A stretch of 64,000 nucleotides of DNA, taken from contig JBGTJE010000030.1 in NCBI GenBank assembly GCA_041745295.1, positions 28,936 through 92,935 of the forward strand. Reading direction: 5' to 3'. Each line of letters starts with the position of its first letter. The stretch's first letter is position 1. This DNA is from JANMEB01 sp041745295. Its GTDB lineage: Bacteria; Planctomycetota; Planctomycetia; Pirellulales; Pirellulaceae. The notes below the pieces were generated by a model. That model did not search any database. It was not told the origin of the DNA and saw only the letters and a program-made list of their open reading frames with translations. Shown piece by piece: positions 17,661-27,132 of the stretch. The translations under genes and the position numbers were made by a program.

Positions 17661-18905
17661 ATGATTATTTTTTCCCGCAATCTGACCGCCGTCTTACTCT
17701 TGTTTGCCTTCGCTGAAACTACCTTTGGCCAGACCTGGAACCAATGGCGCGGGCCGAGCCGCGATGGAACCGTCGATCAAGCGTCCACGCCTCAGACCTG
17801 GCCCGAATCGTTTGGCGTGGCTTGGCAAACCGAAGTGGGCGAAGGGTACTCTTCCCCGGTCGTTGATGATAACAGGGCGTATATCCACTCGCGGGTCGAT
17901 CCCAACGAAGTCGTCCTGGCCGTGGATTTGACGACCGGTGATGTGAAATGGAAGCAATCCTATCCCGCCAGCTTCAACAAGAACCAATACGCGATGCAAA
18001 TGGCCAAAGGGCCGAACTCGACGCCGCTGATAGCCGAGGGCCGGCTCTTTACCATGGGTGTTACGGGTGTGTTGATCGCTTGGAATACCGACGATGGAAA
18101 GCAGCTTTGGCGGAATGACTATTCCAAAACCGTCGACACGACGAAGCTGTTTTGCGGTACCTCGGCTTCGCCGCTGATGGTCGACGGCCGACTGATCGTC
18201 CAAGTCGGAAGCGACGTTCACGGCGGTCAAATCTTGGCCCTCGAACCAGCCACCGGCAACGAAGTCTGGAAGTGGACTGGCACGGGCCCCGGATACTCAT
18301 CGGCGATTGAAATTGCGGCAGGCGATTCGAAACAGATCGTGACGATGACCGACAATTCAATCGTCGGGCTGGAGGCGGCGTCGGGTCAAGAACTCTGGTC
18401 GATCCCGTTTCCCGACGAATGGCAAGAGAACATCGTGACCCCGCTGTGGACGGGATCGCTCTTGGTAATTTCCGGGACGCGGCAAGGAACGCATGCCTAC
18501 AAACTGGAACGCGAGGGTGATGCTTGGAAGGCTACTCAGGCATGGGAAAATCGCAAAGTCGCGATGTACATGAGTTCGCCCGTGTTGGGTGATGGATTGA
18601 TCTACGGTCATTCGGCTCGCTCGAAGGGACAATTCGTCGCACTGGATGCCGCGACCGGTGAAACGCGATGGTCGAGTCCCGGCCGCGACGGCGATCATGC
18701 CTCGGTGTTATTGACGCCGCAACACGTCGTGTTGCTGACCAACGATGCAAAACTCGTCGTCGCAGATCGTGGCAACAAAGAATTTCACGAATTCAAAAAG
18801 TACCAATTGACGGCCAAACAAACTTGGTCGATGCCCGTGCTGCTCGGCGGCGATCTGCTCGTGCGCGACGAGCAGCAGCTCGTCCGGATGAGCCCAAAAC
18901 AATAG
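17661..18905 (+). CDS. Secreted PQQ-binding-like beta-propeller protein
   Basis: 414 residues with a Sec signal peptide (residues 1-23, ending TTFGQ), then the WNQWRGPSRDGTV opening common to planctomycetal PQQ propellers. Blades with A-x-D-x-x-T-G-x-x-x-W are visible: VDLTTGDVKWK, NTDDGKQLWR, LEPATGNEVWK, LEAASGQELWS and LDAATGETRWS. Role unknown; possible BamB-like scaffold or oxidoreductase. A sibling lies at 707-2062 with low similarity outside the blades. GGAGTC before the ATG is a plausible ribosome-binding site. Confidence 0.87.
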   Translation: MIIFSRNLTAVLLLFAFAETTFGQTWNQWRGPSRDGTVDQASTPQTWPESFGVAWQTEVGEGYSSPVVDDNRAYIHSRVDPNEVVLAVDLTTGDVKWKQSYPASFNKNQYAMQMAKGPNSTPLIAEGRLFTMGVTGVLIAWNTDDGKQLWRNDYSKTVDTTKLFCGTSASPLMVDGRLIVQVGSDVHGGQILALEPATGNEVWKWTGTGPGYSSAIEIAAGDSKQIVTMTDNSIVGLEAASGQELWSIPFPDEWQENIVTPLWTGSLLVISGTRQGTHAYKLEREGDAWKATQAWENRKVAMYMSSPVLGDGLIYGHSARSKGQFVALDAATGETRWSSPGRDGDHASVLLTPQHVVLLTNDAKLVVADRGNKEFHEFKKYQLTAKQTWSMPVLLGGDLLVRDEQQLVRMSPKQ

Positions 18906-18930
18906 TCAACGACGGCGCTGGGACTGATCG

Positions 18931-19000
18931 TTTAACGCCAAGCCGTAGGCGCCTGCATTTTCTTCTTCGCTGTCCGGCGCCTTCGGCTTGGCGTTAAACG
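18931..19000. terminator. Palindromic repeat between convergent genes, likely bidirectional terminator
   Basis: Arms GTTTAACGCCAAGCC and GGCTTGGCGTTAAAC face each other between the stops of the propeller gene and the exonuclease gene. A second copy with a much shorter loop is at 56498-56543. Terminator function is inferred from position. Confidence 0.55.
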
Positions 19001-19051
19001 AGGTCGATGCATATTCCCGGACACTATTTCGCCATCGCCGAATCCTCCGAA

Positions 19052-19954
19052 TTATTCCGCACTCGGCTCATCGGCCGATTTGAGCCACGGATTTTGCCAG
19101 CTTCCCCACTGCTGGAGGTAACTATCGAAGACGGGATGTTGATCGGCTCGCGCCTGGAGCCATTGTCTGGCCTCTTCGACCAGTTGCTGTTCGCGTTCCA
19201 AGCTGAGGTGGCCAGTCACGACGTTGAATCGCAAGAAGATGAAGTACGTGTCCAGAACGTCACAGCGGCAATAATCGTTGATCTTCGCCAATTCGCCCAC
19301 GGCGAATAGATCCTGAACCATGTGGCCGGCGATGTCCATTTTCCCAGGCTTGCCCAAAAGATTGGCGACCAAATTCAAGCCACCGCTGAATCGCGTGGCA
19401 CCAAAATTGGTCAACAAATCATGCAAATCAAAGTGTGCGGATTGGTTATAGCGATTTCGCTTTTGGTCATACGTGCGATCGTTGAGATTAAACCAAGCGG
19501 GGATGCTCACACCGTAGCGGAACGCAGCCAATTCGAGCAGCGGTATATCGAACGAGCGACCGTTGAAGCTAACCAACGTCGGCATGTCGTACTTGAACCA
19601 ACCGCGCCAGAAATTCTCGGTAATCACGTGGGGGCGGTACTTCGGTTCGTCGAGCGTCACGACGTCTAACAATTCGTACTCCGCGCTGACTTTCGCAATC
19701 GCAACGGCAACCGGAATTTGAAACGTATACGGAATAAAATCCGTTTCATACTTGTCGAACAACTCTTGGCGATAACGATCGACGGCAGAATCGGCGTCGT
19801 AGTTCTTATCGGGATAACGAATCCGCGAAACCAAGTGGCCGTCCGCCACGCTTTCCACGTCGAAAATCAGAAATTTTGGTTCTAGGTTGGTCAATCGGCA
19901 TTCCTCAACGCAGCGCCCTGATTCCGTGCATTCGATCGGTAACGAATCTCGCAT
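19052..19954 (-). CDS. PolB-like 3'-5' exonuclease
   Basis: 300 residues of the DEDDy exonuclease superfamily (predicted PolB-like exonuclease). Visible motifs: ExoI FDVES (Asp32, Glu34), ExoII LVSFNGRSFDIPLLE (about residues 127-141) and ExoIII YCRCDVLDTY near residue 230, the YxxxD type. Two-metal-ion 3'-5' nuclease; substrate unknown, no polymerase domain attached. A shorter start at about codon 22 would remove a Cys-rich lead that has no match to the fold. Alone between two repeats. Confidence 0.85.
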   Translation of the reverse strand: MRDSLPIECTESGRCVEECRLTNLEPKFLIFDVESVADGHLVSRIRYPDKNYDADSAVDRYRQELFDKYETDFIPYTFQIPVAVAIAKVSAEYELLDVVTLDEPKYRPHVITENFWRGWFKYDMPTLVSFNGRSFDIPLLELAAFRYGVSIPAWFNLNDRTYDQKRNRYNQSAHFDLHDLLTNFGATRFSGGLNLVANLLGKPGKMDIAGHMVQDLFAVGELAKINDYCRCDVLDTYFIFLRFNVVTGHLSLEREQQLVEEARQWLQARADQHPVFDSYLQQWGSWQNPWLKSADEPSAE

Positions 19955-20185
19955 TTGGCGTTAGCAACGTCAAGCGATTCGGTAGAAGTCGTTTCAAGAA
20001 CTAGATTCAATTGCCACAGAATCCACGTAGGGTGGCACAAATGCACAGCATCAAGACTCCCGATTCGGGACGCTACGGAAGTTGGTTCTGGACGAACGCC
20101 AGCACCAAACTGATAATGATTGTCCATCAGCGTTGACCGTGCTTTTTCACGATCCCAATCGATAACTAAAAACAGGGGAACGAAT

Positions 20186-20851
20186 ATGACTCGACTCGGT
20201 ATGGTTTTGGCTTGGGCAATGTCGACCGCAAGTGCCGTTTGCGGTTTGGCTCAAGACGACGAAAGTGACAAGAAATCGACGCCGGCCGCCCTGAAGTTCA
20301 CCGTCAAGAACATCGACGGCGAGGACGTCGAGTTGGCCAAGTACTACGGCAACGTAGTCCTGGTCGTCAACGTGGCCAGTAAGTGCGGACTCACGCCGCA
20401 ATACAAAGGCCTCGAAGAACTCCACGACAAGTACGCGGAGAAGGGACTCTCGATCCTAGGTTTTCCCTGCAACCAGTTCAAAAATCAAGAACCGGGAACA
20501 GAGCAGGAGATCAAGGCATTTTGTAGCACGAAGTACGACGTTTCGTTCGACATGTTCTCCAAAATCGATGTCAATGGCGACAATCGTAACGGGTTGTATA
20601 AGCTGCTGGCGAATACGGAAACTAAGCCCGAGGGTTCGGGAAACATATCTTGGAATTTTGAGAAATTCCTGATTGATCGGCAGGGGAATGTGATCGCTCG
20701 CTATTCGCCCAAGACGACTCCCGACGATAAAGAATTCGTCAAGGCGATCGAGACGGCGCTCGCGGAATCCCGACCGGACGATGCTCCACCCACGAGCGAC
20801 GGCCAACAAGCAAAAACTTCGCAGCCCGCCGCCCATCGCGCCATCAAATAG
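20186..20851 (+). CDS. Secreted glutathione peroxidase-family protein
   Basis: 221 residues from the ATG at 20186, with AGGGGAAC ribosome-binding site. Residues 1-22 are a signal peptide (SAVCGLAQ), so the enzyme works outside the cytoplasm, which is unusual for the family. Peroxidatic Cys67 lies in VASKCGLTPQY, followed by FPCNQF and WNFEKFLID, the conserved Gln and Trp boxes. The codon is TGC, so this is a Cys, not a selenocysteine, enzyme; such proteins usually take electrons from thioredoxin. The tail after about residue 190 is Pro/Ala-rich. Confidence 0.9.
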   Translation: MTRLGMVLAWAMSTASAVCGLAQDDESDKKSTPAALKFTVKNIDGEDVELAKYYGNVVLVVNVASKCGLTPQYKGLEELHDKYAEKGLSILGFPCNQFKNQEPGTEQEIKAFCSTKYDVSFDMFSKIDVNGDNRNGLYKLLANTETKPEGSGNISWNFEKFLIDRQGNVIARYSPKTTPDDKEFVKAIETALAESRPDDAPPTSDGQQAKTSQPAAHRAIK

Positions 20852-20872
20852 TGTTGGGCCGAGCCTCACAAC

Positions 20873-20953
20873 ATCAGCCGCCGGGCGCTAGCCCCCGGTT
20901 TTTGCCCTGACCGTCGATTCCATAACTGGACGCCAGCGCGTTTCGGCTGATGA
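20873..20953. repeat. ATCAGCCG...CGGCTGAT inverted repeat
   Basis: Arms ATCAGCCGCCGGGCGCTAGC and GCGCGTTTCGGCTGAT enclose a spacer between convergent genes. The same family is seen at 43318-43398 and 52735-52926. Possibly a terminator. Confidence 0.55.
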
Positions 20954-20971
20954 AGATCGCGCCCACGCAGC

Positions 20972-21718
20972 TCAGAACTCCAGTGTATCCCCGTCGTTGG
21001 GGATCACGATGTTGGCGAAAATTTTTCGCGCCGCCGCCATATTTAACATCGTCAGATCCAAATCAAGCGGATTGGTGTGCACCAACGCCAGTCGTTTCAC
21101 CTGGGCGTGTCGCGCCACTTCGACGACTGGCGTCAAACAACTATGTCCGGTGATGCACGCCCGTTCTTCCTCGCCATCGGGAAAATAACATTCGTGAACC
21201 AGCAAATCGACTTGACGGATCTTGGACACATAATCGGCATCTAAAGCGGCAGTAGTATCGGTGATGTACGCCAAGGACTGCCCCGGCCAGTCCAAACGGA
21301 ATCCCACGCTTCCGCAAGGATGATTCAATGGGATCGACGTCAATCGGCCGCCGCGCGGCAGTTCCACAGGGCAATCGCTCAACAGTGGTCGAAAGTCGAT
21401 GGGCGGCAGAAGCGGAAATAGCTGCTCGTGAAACAAATGATCGCGTAGAGCATTTATCTTAGCGGGTTCGGCATACACACTTACGCTCTGGATTGCCTTC
21501 TCGTACAAGACATCGAAAAGAAACGTCAAGCCGATCGAGTGGTCCAAATGGGCGTGCGTCACGAAAATCGCAAGCGATTGCGTCTGTATCAAGTCCCGTG
21601 CTCGAAACGTGCCCGTGCCCGCGTCGAGCAAAACTCCAATTTCAGGCAACATCAAACAAGCAGTCTGCCTGCGATCGTTCGGGTGGTAACCGGTTGTGCC
21701 GAGAAAATGAAGTCGCAT
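20972..21718 (-). CDS. MBL-fold metal-dependent hydrolase (RNase Z-like)
   Basis: 248 residues, metallo-beta-lactamase fold. Opens MRLHFLGTTGYHPND, typical of the RNase Z/cAMP phosphodiesterase branch. Zinc ligands are THAHLDH (His55, His57, Asp59, His60), a DTTA segment (Asp at about 154) and HTNP near the end. It lacks the long exosite arm of RNase Z, so a general phosphodiesterase or hydrolase is the safest call. Ends directly after a repeat. Confidence 0.82.
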   Translation of the reverse strand: MRLHFLGTTGYHPNDRRQTACLMLPEIGVLLDAGTGTFRARDLIQTQSLAIFVTHAHLDHSIGLTFLFDVLYEKAIQSVSVYAEPAKINALRDHLFHEQLFPLLPPIDFRPLLSDCPVELPRGGRLTSIPLNHPCGSVGFRLDWPGQSLAYITDTTAALDADYVSKIRQVDLLVHECYFPDGEEERACITGHSCLTPVVEVARHAQVKRLALVHTNPLDLDLTMLNMAAARKIFANIVIPNDGDTLEF

Positions 21719-21792
21719 TGAAATCGCAACGAGTCCGCGTGGCCCTGCCGACCATGATGATAACCGATTTCGCGCGCCGCGAACTTCGACCC

Positions 21793-24700
21793 CTATTTCC
21801 TTGGCACCAGCAAACGATCGAGGCCTTTGATCAAACTGCCTTCGACGGACTTTTGCAGCGAATCCCCAATCGGCGGCAGTTGGGTCGACGAAGCCGGCTG
21901 GGCCGGGACGCCCGCCGCTCCCGCCTGCGTCTGCGGTAAATTCTTTTGCAATGCGTCGTTCAAAATTCCGTTGAGCCGGGACTCGATTTGGCCACCGGCT
22001 GCCTTTTGAAACATCTGCGTCGATAACCTTGCCAGGGCACGTTGATCGATCCGCGGTTGTGCCAATGTTCCGCTGATCGGAACTTGAATCGACGAACCCT
22101 TCAAACTCGCGAGCGCGGGCTGCTTTTGAATCCAGCCTTCCAAGATCGGAATCTCGGCGACCAAATTTAACGAGCTGTCTGCGCCGATCGCGCCGCGCGT
22201 CGTCACTGGGACTCCGCCGATGTTCATCGTCATGTGTTCATGGACGATCTGTTGCTGGTCCAATTTGAAACCAATTTGTTGCGGTGGCAGTTGCAGCCAA
22301 GCGGCCGATTCGGTTGAAGCCGCACCGGGCAATGCGGCTGACTTCAGCAACGTCTCCAGTGGGTTGCCGTCGGCCATTTGCTTGACGGTGTTGACCAGCT
22401 GCACCAGCTGTTGTCCCAGCGGACCTGGCTCGATGGTGGCTTGGTCGATGATCAATTGTCCCGAGCCCCGTCCCGCCAAAGGCTGGCTGAGCGGGATTTG
22501 CACTCCGTCGGCGACCAGGGAGAAGCGGCCGCGGGCACGCGTTGCTTCAGCTAAAAGCGGCGCGACGTACTTGAGCCAGCTCTGGCACATCTCGGGCGTC
22601 AGTTCGACGGATTCCAACATCGTTCCGCGGGGAAAGACCAATTGCGGGTCGCCGCGCAAGTCGAGCAAGGGATTGAAATGCACTTTGCCAGGGCCGATTT
22701 GAATTTGCGGATTATCGAAACCCAATACCGCGTCGTTCAAATTTGCCTTAAGCGTTGCGGGGCCAATCGCCATGCCGAGCATTTGGCCGCTTTCCCAACT
22801 GGCCGAAGTTTCTGCGACGAGTTGCCGACTGATGAGCGCTGTGTTGTTAGGATCGGTGGAAAACAGCGGCCCCTGGACGCGGAATGATTCCGCACGCGGC
22901 TGGCCGCGCAATTCGATTTGCCGGCCGGTAAAACCTTGAGCGATCGCCGAAATGGCTTCCCAATTGGGAACCCATTGACCCGTCAAATCGAGCGTAAACG
23001 AACGTCCGACATCGCTAACGGATCCTTGACCATCCAACTGCAGGGCTTTGGATTGGAGGTTGACGCGTGGGAGATGAATCGTGTCCCAGGTCGAGTTGAT
23101 CTCCAACTGCGATTGCAATTGGGCCGTTGGTTCTTGCCACAAGACTTCCCACGGATTCGCGTTGGCGGACTGTCCGGGCTTCAACTTGGCGGCGGTCAAG
23201 TCCACGATCTTGCTTTGGACCGAACCCGCGACGGCGCCGGGAATCGGCGTCAGTTGTACCGTTCCCTCGGCCGAACCGAACCAGTGGACCGATTCGGGTC
23301 CTTGGCCGATGCCAAACCATTGGGAAACTTTGTTGACGTCAGCCCGATACGCGACATCTCCGGTGAGTTGGAACCCATTGGCGTCGAAAATCAAATCCAC
23401 ATTGGCGCCGCGTCCGGCGAACGACGAACTCGTGAGCGTAATCTCCGCGAATTGCACCCGCAGCGCTTGCCAATCCAGCGACACGTCGCCTTGGCCGGTG
23501 ACCTTCGGCTCGCGAATCTGCGAGCCGAAGCCATTGAACGTGAATTCGCCGAGTTCATACCGGGCGTTCTGTAATCGAAGTGACGAGACGTTGAGCGTCG
23601 CGTCTCCGCTCAAGATCAACGTTCCGGCGGCGCGGAAATCTAATTTCGGTAACACGGGCCCGAGTCGCTGCAACCACGAATCCAATCCACCGCTGGCACT
23701 GCAATCGGCGAGAAGTGTCGTGTTCCAGTTCGGATTCTCGATCGGTTGCGTCAGTCGTGCTTCAAGCCGATCATTACCGGCGACAAAATCCAATTTACCG
23801 GAATCGATTCGGACCCCTCCCGCACGCGAAGCCTCGCCACTGGCCGTAAATTGAACGTCGGCTAAAGGTTCCGCAAAGCGGTCGAAGCCGGGCAAGGCGA
23901 TGACCAGTGATTCGAATTTGCACGTGCCTTCGAGCGTGATCGGCCAAGTCGCCTCCGCCAAGGCCGCTTGGGGCATATTCCACTTTACGTTTCCATCGAA
24001 TCGGCCGGCCAATTCGGTCTCGCCTAACGAGAAAAACTGCTCCAGCTCGGTCTGTAGCTTGCCGAGGTCCCCCGCCGCCCGAACGAGTCCCGTTTGAATA
24101 TCGCTTTGGCCGTTGATCGAAATGGAATTCGTGTCGACTTGCATCGATTCGAGCATCGTCCGTGGACCATTTTGAACCAAGGCCGCCGACACGCGGATCG
24201 GCTTGGTCCAACGAATGACCTGTCCATCGTGAACGCCTGCAAAATCTGTCGCTTCGCCGTCGACGAGAAAACGCCGCCGGCCTCCTTCCATTCGACTGAA
24301 GGACTGAAACACCAGATTGGCTTTCTGAATTTGTACGCCCGGCCGCAACCGCAAAGTGGTCGGAAGCATTTGTGTCAACCGCGCCAAGTCGACCCTTCCA
24401 CCGGCTTGAAAATCAGTTTCCGGCAAGGGTCCGCCGGTCAAAGACTGCACAATGGTCTGCAAATCGATCGCGCCGGTGGCTTCGACGGACGCGAACTCCG
24501 TTTGGCACTTGAATTGATCCGCCGATAGTTTGGAATCGGCAAGTTTGATTTGACCCGAAGCAAGCATTTCCTGGACCACCAAACGATCCGCGTTCAACCA
24601 TTGGGGGGCAGCCAAGGCGAATTGGTTTAGGCGGACATTGGCCAAGTCGACGACGGCCGACTGGCCACCTTGCGTCCAAGTTAGCGTGGCGTCGCCGGCA

Positions 24701-25518
24701 AGCTGGCCTTGGCACTCGACCGTCTGCCCCAAACGGGACAGAGCCAAGGCGACGATATCCGTCGGCGCGTTTTCGGCATGGATCGCAACTTGACCGCTAC
24801 TGAAATCGGTTGCCGTGCCGGGAGGTCCGATTTTTCCGTCAAGTTGAATCGGGCCTGCGATACCGCCACGCCCTTGAATGGTGGCGCGGGCGGCAAAAGT
24901 GATTAGGGCTTCGCTGCCTCCCGTTTGCAATTCGCCGTTGATCGACACGAGCTGCGACGGGGGAGAGTTGTTCGGACCCGAGATTTGAATGCTTCCATCG
25001 AGCAATTTGATCGTGGCCTTGGGCAATCCAATGTCGCTCGATGACTCGCTCGACATCATTTTGGCCAAGACATCCTCGAGATTGCTTCCACCCAATCGAA
25101 TCACTAAGTTCGCGGTAGGCTTTTCGATTTCGAATTGCCCTAGTTCGCTGCCGCCAAACGCCAATGCGCTCAATGATTTCTCCGTGCGAAGACTGGCCAC
25201 GCTCGCGACCAAGTTTCCTTGGGCGTCGTAGAGTCGCAGATTGCCGACGCGAATCGGCGAGAACCAGCCCATCGAGAGTTCGCCGATCTCGACTTTTCCG
25301 TCGATCTCCTTTGCGACATAACCCAACACGAGAGGTCGGAAGACGGTGAGCGACGCGATCCGCGGTAACAGCGCGACCAACGCGATGAGCACAATCAGCA
25401 TCAACACGAGCGTGCGCCGTATGCCGAATTGCCGCACCGTCGGACGGCGCTTCCGGCGTCGCGGTTTGAGGATTTCTTCATCTTGTTCGAAATCGTCGTC
25501 TCGGTGTTTCTTGCGCAT
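21793..25518 (-). CDS. Very large AsmA-like membrane-anchored protein
   Basis: 1241 residues. A basic, Arg-rich cytoplasmic lead (RRRKRRPTVRQF) is followed by one membrane helix (about residues 33-53, LVLMLIVLIALVALLPRI) and then a long periplasmic part. The opening VEIGELSMGWFSPIRVGNLRLYDAQGN has the AsmA/DUF748 pattern, and the rest alternates short beta segments and glycines, as in bridge-like lipid-transfer proteins of the AsmA/TamB group. A role in lipid transport between membranes is known for some relatives and is only inferred here. The C-terminal 80 residues are Gln/Ala/Pro-rich. Confidence 0.75.
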   Translation of the reverse strand: MRKKHRDDDFEQDEEILKPRRRKRRPTVRQFGIRRTLVLMLIVLIALVALLPRIASLTVFRPLVLGYVAKEIDGKVEIGELSMGWFSPIRVGNLRLYDAQGNLVASVASLRTEKSLSALAFGGSELGQFEIEKPTANLVIRLGGSNLEDVLAKMMSSESSSDIGLPKATIKLLDGSIQISGPNNSPPSQLVSINGELQTGGSEALITFAARATIQGRGGIAGPIQLDGKIGPPGTATDFSSGQVAIHAENAPTDIVALALSRLGQTVECQGQLAGDATLTWTQGGQSAVVDLANVRLNQFALAAPQWLNADRLVVQEMLASGQIKLADSKLSADQFKCQTEFASVEATGAIDLQTIVQSLTGGPLPETDFQAGGRVDLARLTQMLPTTLRLRPGVQIQKANLVFQSFSRMEGGRRRFLVDGEATDFAGVHDGQVIRWTKPIRVSAALVQNGPRTMLESMQVDTNSISINGQSDIQTGLVRAAGDLGKLQTELEQFFSLGETELAGRFDGNVKWNMPQAALAEATWPITLEGTCKFESLVIALPGFDRFAEPLADVQFTASGEASRAGGVRIDSGKLDFVAGNDRLEARLTQPIENPNWNTTLLADCSASGGLDSWLQRLGPVLPKLDFRAAGTLILSGDATLNVSSLRLQNARYELGEFTFNGFGSQIREPKVTGQGDVSLDWQALRVQFAEITLTSSSFAGRGANVDLIFDANGFQLTGDVAYRADVNKVSQWFGIGQGPESVHWFGSAEGTVQLTPIPGAVAGSVQSKIVDLTAAKLKPGQSANANPWEVLWQEPTAQLQSQLEINSTWDTIHLPRVNLQSKALQLDGQGSVSDVGRSFTLDLTGQWVPNWEAISAIAQGFTGRQIELRGQPRAESFRVQGPLFSTDPNNTALISRQLVAETSASWESGQMLGMAIGPATLKANLNDAVLGFDNPQIQIGPGKVHFNPLLDLRGDPQLVFPRGTMLESVELTPEMCQSWLKYVAPLLAEATRARGRFSLVADGVQIPLSQPLAGRGSGQLIIDQATIEPGPLGQQLVQLVNTVKQMADGNPLETLLKSAALPGAASTESAAWLQLPPQQIGFKLDQQQIVHEHMTMNIGGVPVTTRGAIGADSSLNLVAEIPILEGWIQKQPALASLKGSSIQVPISGTLAQPRIDQRALARLSTQMFQKAAGGQIESRLNGILNDALQKNLPQTQAGAAGVPAQPASSTQLPPIGDSLQKSVEGSLIKGLDRLLVPRK

Positions 25519-25895
25519 TATTTCTACCTGAAACGTGGAACGCGAAATTTTAAAACGCGGGCCGCCGATCGAACATTCGAATCGACAAAGCTAGCGGCGA
25601 CAGAATCGGAAAAGTCTACGCCGCTTAAGTTAGTGATCGGCACGATACCGACCTGGACTCCATGCTGGCAGTCATGCCCAGCGGATTTCTGAGCCGCGCC
25701 ATCCGAAGTCCAAAACCGGAGAGGGATTTAACCACGGATAGCACGGATAATAGTGAAGAATAGAAGTGCAATATCCTAAACGGAATCACACGTTTTCCAA
25801 CTTTAGATACCAAATTAATCACTTCACGGAATTACTGCTGTCGTTTTTTCCCCAATTCCTATCCGTGAAATCCGTGGTCAAATTACTCTTAGAAT
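25519..25895. repeat. Intergenic region with ACCACGGAT-type inverted repeat
   Basis: No gene seen. A unit TTAACCACGGATAGCACGG at about 25728 faces ATCCGTGAAATCCGTGGT at about 25861-25878, a commonly seen bacterial intergenic repeat type, giving a stem around about 110 bases. Confidence 0.5.
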
Positions 25896-27128
25896 TCACG
25901 CTTCGCCCCAGAGTTTGACGAGTTCGAGGCCGACCTCACATGCTGCCAGCATTTCGTCAAGGCACGCAAATTCCAACGGTGAGTGAATGTTGTGTTGCCC
26001 CGAGGAAAGGTTGGGCGTCGGCAACCCCCGTTCGGTCAATTGCGAGCCATCGGTACCGCCGCGAATGATTGAGAGTTTGGGTTCACGCCCCAAACGCCGA
26101 TGGGCTTGGACCGCAAATTCAACCGCCCGCGGCTCGCGCGCCAAGCCTTCGCGCATGTTGCGATATTGTTTTTTGACTTGGACCTCAACTTTCCCGCCCG
26201 GAAATTCGGCTTCCAGCGTCCGCGCGATATCGCGCAGCTGTTGGGCGAATGGCTCCAAGTCCGGGGTTTCAAACGAGCGAAGCAAAACCTTAATTTCCGC
26301 TTTGGCGACGCCTCCCTCCAGCGTGTACGGATGCAGAAAGCCGACACGGCCGTCAGTTTGCTCGGGGGAAACCGCGCGCGGCATCCGTTCCAAAAACGCA
26401 CCGGCCATGCGGACCGCGTTGATCATCTTGCCTTTGGCGATCGAGGGATGGATGTTGACACCGTTGAGCACAATCACCGCCAGGTCGGCCGAAAAAGTCT
26501 CCATATCGACTTCGTTTTGACCACCCCCATCAAACGTATAGCAGACGTCGGCGGCAACACGTTTGATATCGACATGCTGCACGCCTCGTCCGATTTCTTC
26601 GTCGCAAGTAAATAGCAACCGAATCGGTCCGTGCGGAATCGTTGGATTCTCAATCAAGTGCTGCGCCAACTCCATCATGATCGCAATGCCCGCCTTGTCG
26701 TCGCCACCCAGCAGCGTGTTGCCGTCGGTCGTGATGAGCGTTTTGCCGACGAGGTTTTTCAGTTCGGCACATTTATCGACTGTGATGGCCAAATTCGAAT
26801 TGTTCTGTAGCGGAATATCGCCGCCGGCGTACTTTTCAATGACCTGCGGGCGAACATCTTTCCCAGTCGTCTCGGGCGAAGTATCAAAATGTGCATTGAA
26901 GGCCAGCACCGCCTTCGCCTGCTGGTTATTTGCCGGGATCGTCGCCAACACGATTCCATGTTCGTCCTGGGCGACATCGGCGATGTTCAATGCGCGCAAC
27001 TGTGCGACGATTAAGCGCCCTAACTCCAGCTGTCCAGGGCTGCTGGGGTACGTCGAGACCTTATCCGACGCCGTCGTGTCGATCCGCACGTATTGCAAAA
27101 AGTGCTCGAGCAATCGTTGGCGATTCAT
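25896..27128 (-). CDS. pepT: Peptidase T (aminotripeptidase)
   Basis: 410 residues from the ATG at 27128. Zinc-dependent M20 peptidase that removes the N-terminal residue from tripeptides in the cytoplasm. Metal and catalytic segments are visible: FNAHFDTSPE, LLGGDDKAGIA, TCDEEIGRGVQH with the catalytic glutamates, TFDGGGQNEVDMETF, RGGTDGSQLTERGLPTPNLSSGQHNIHS. Length and motif order match PepT. The gene starts 4 bases after the stop of the upstream propeller gene, so the two form an operon. Confidence 0.95.
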   Translation of the reverse strand: MNRQRLLEHFLQYVRIDTTASDKVSTYPSSPGQLELGRLIVAQLRALNIADVAQDEHGIVLATIPANNQQAKAVLAFNAHFDTSPETTGKDVRPQVIEKYAGGDIPLQNNSNLAITVDKCAELKNLVGKTLITTDGNTLLGGDDKAGIAIMMELAQHLIENPTIPHGPIRLLFTCDEEIGRGVQHVDIKRVAADVCYTFDGGGQNEVDMETFSADLAVIVLNGVNIHPSIAKGKMINAVRMAGAFLERMPRAVSPEQTDGRVGFLHPYTLEGGVAKAEIKVLLRSFETPDLEPFAQQLRDIARTLEAEFPGGKVEVQVKKQYRNMREGLAREPRAVEFAVQAHRRLGREPKLSIIRGGTDGSQLTERGLPTPNLSSGQHNIHSPLEFACLDEMLAACEVGLELVKLWGEA

Positions 27129-27132
27129 AGGC

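Noticed and set aside
20384..20386. Selenocysteine at the active site of the glutathione peroxidase
   Set aside because: The codon is TGC (Cys), not TGA.
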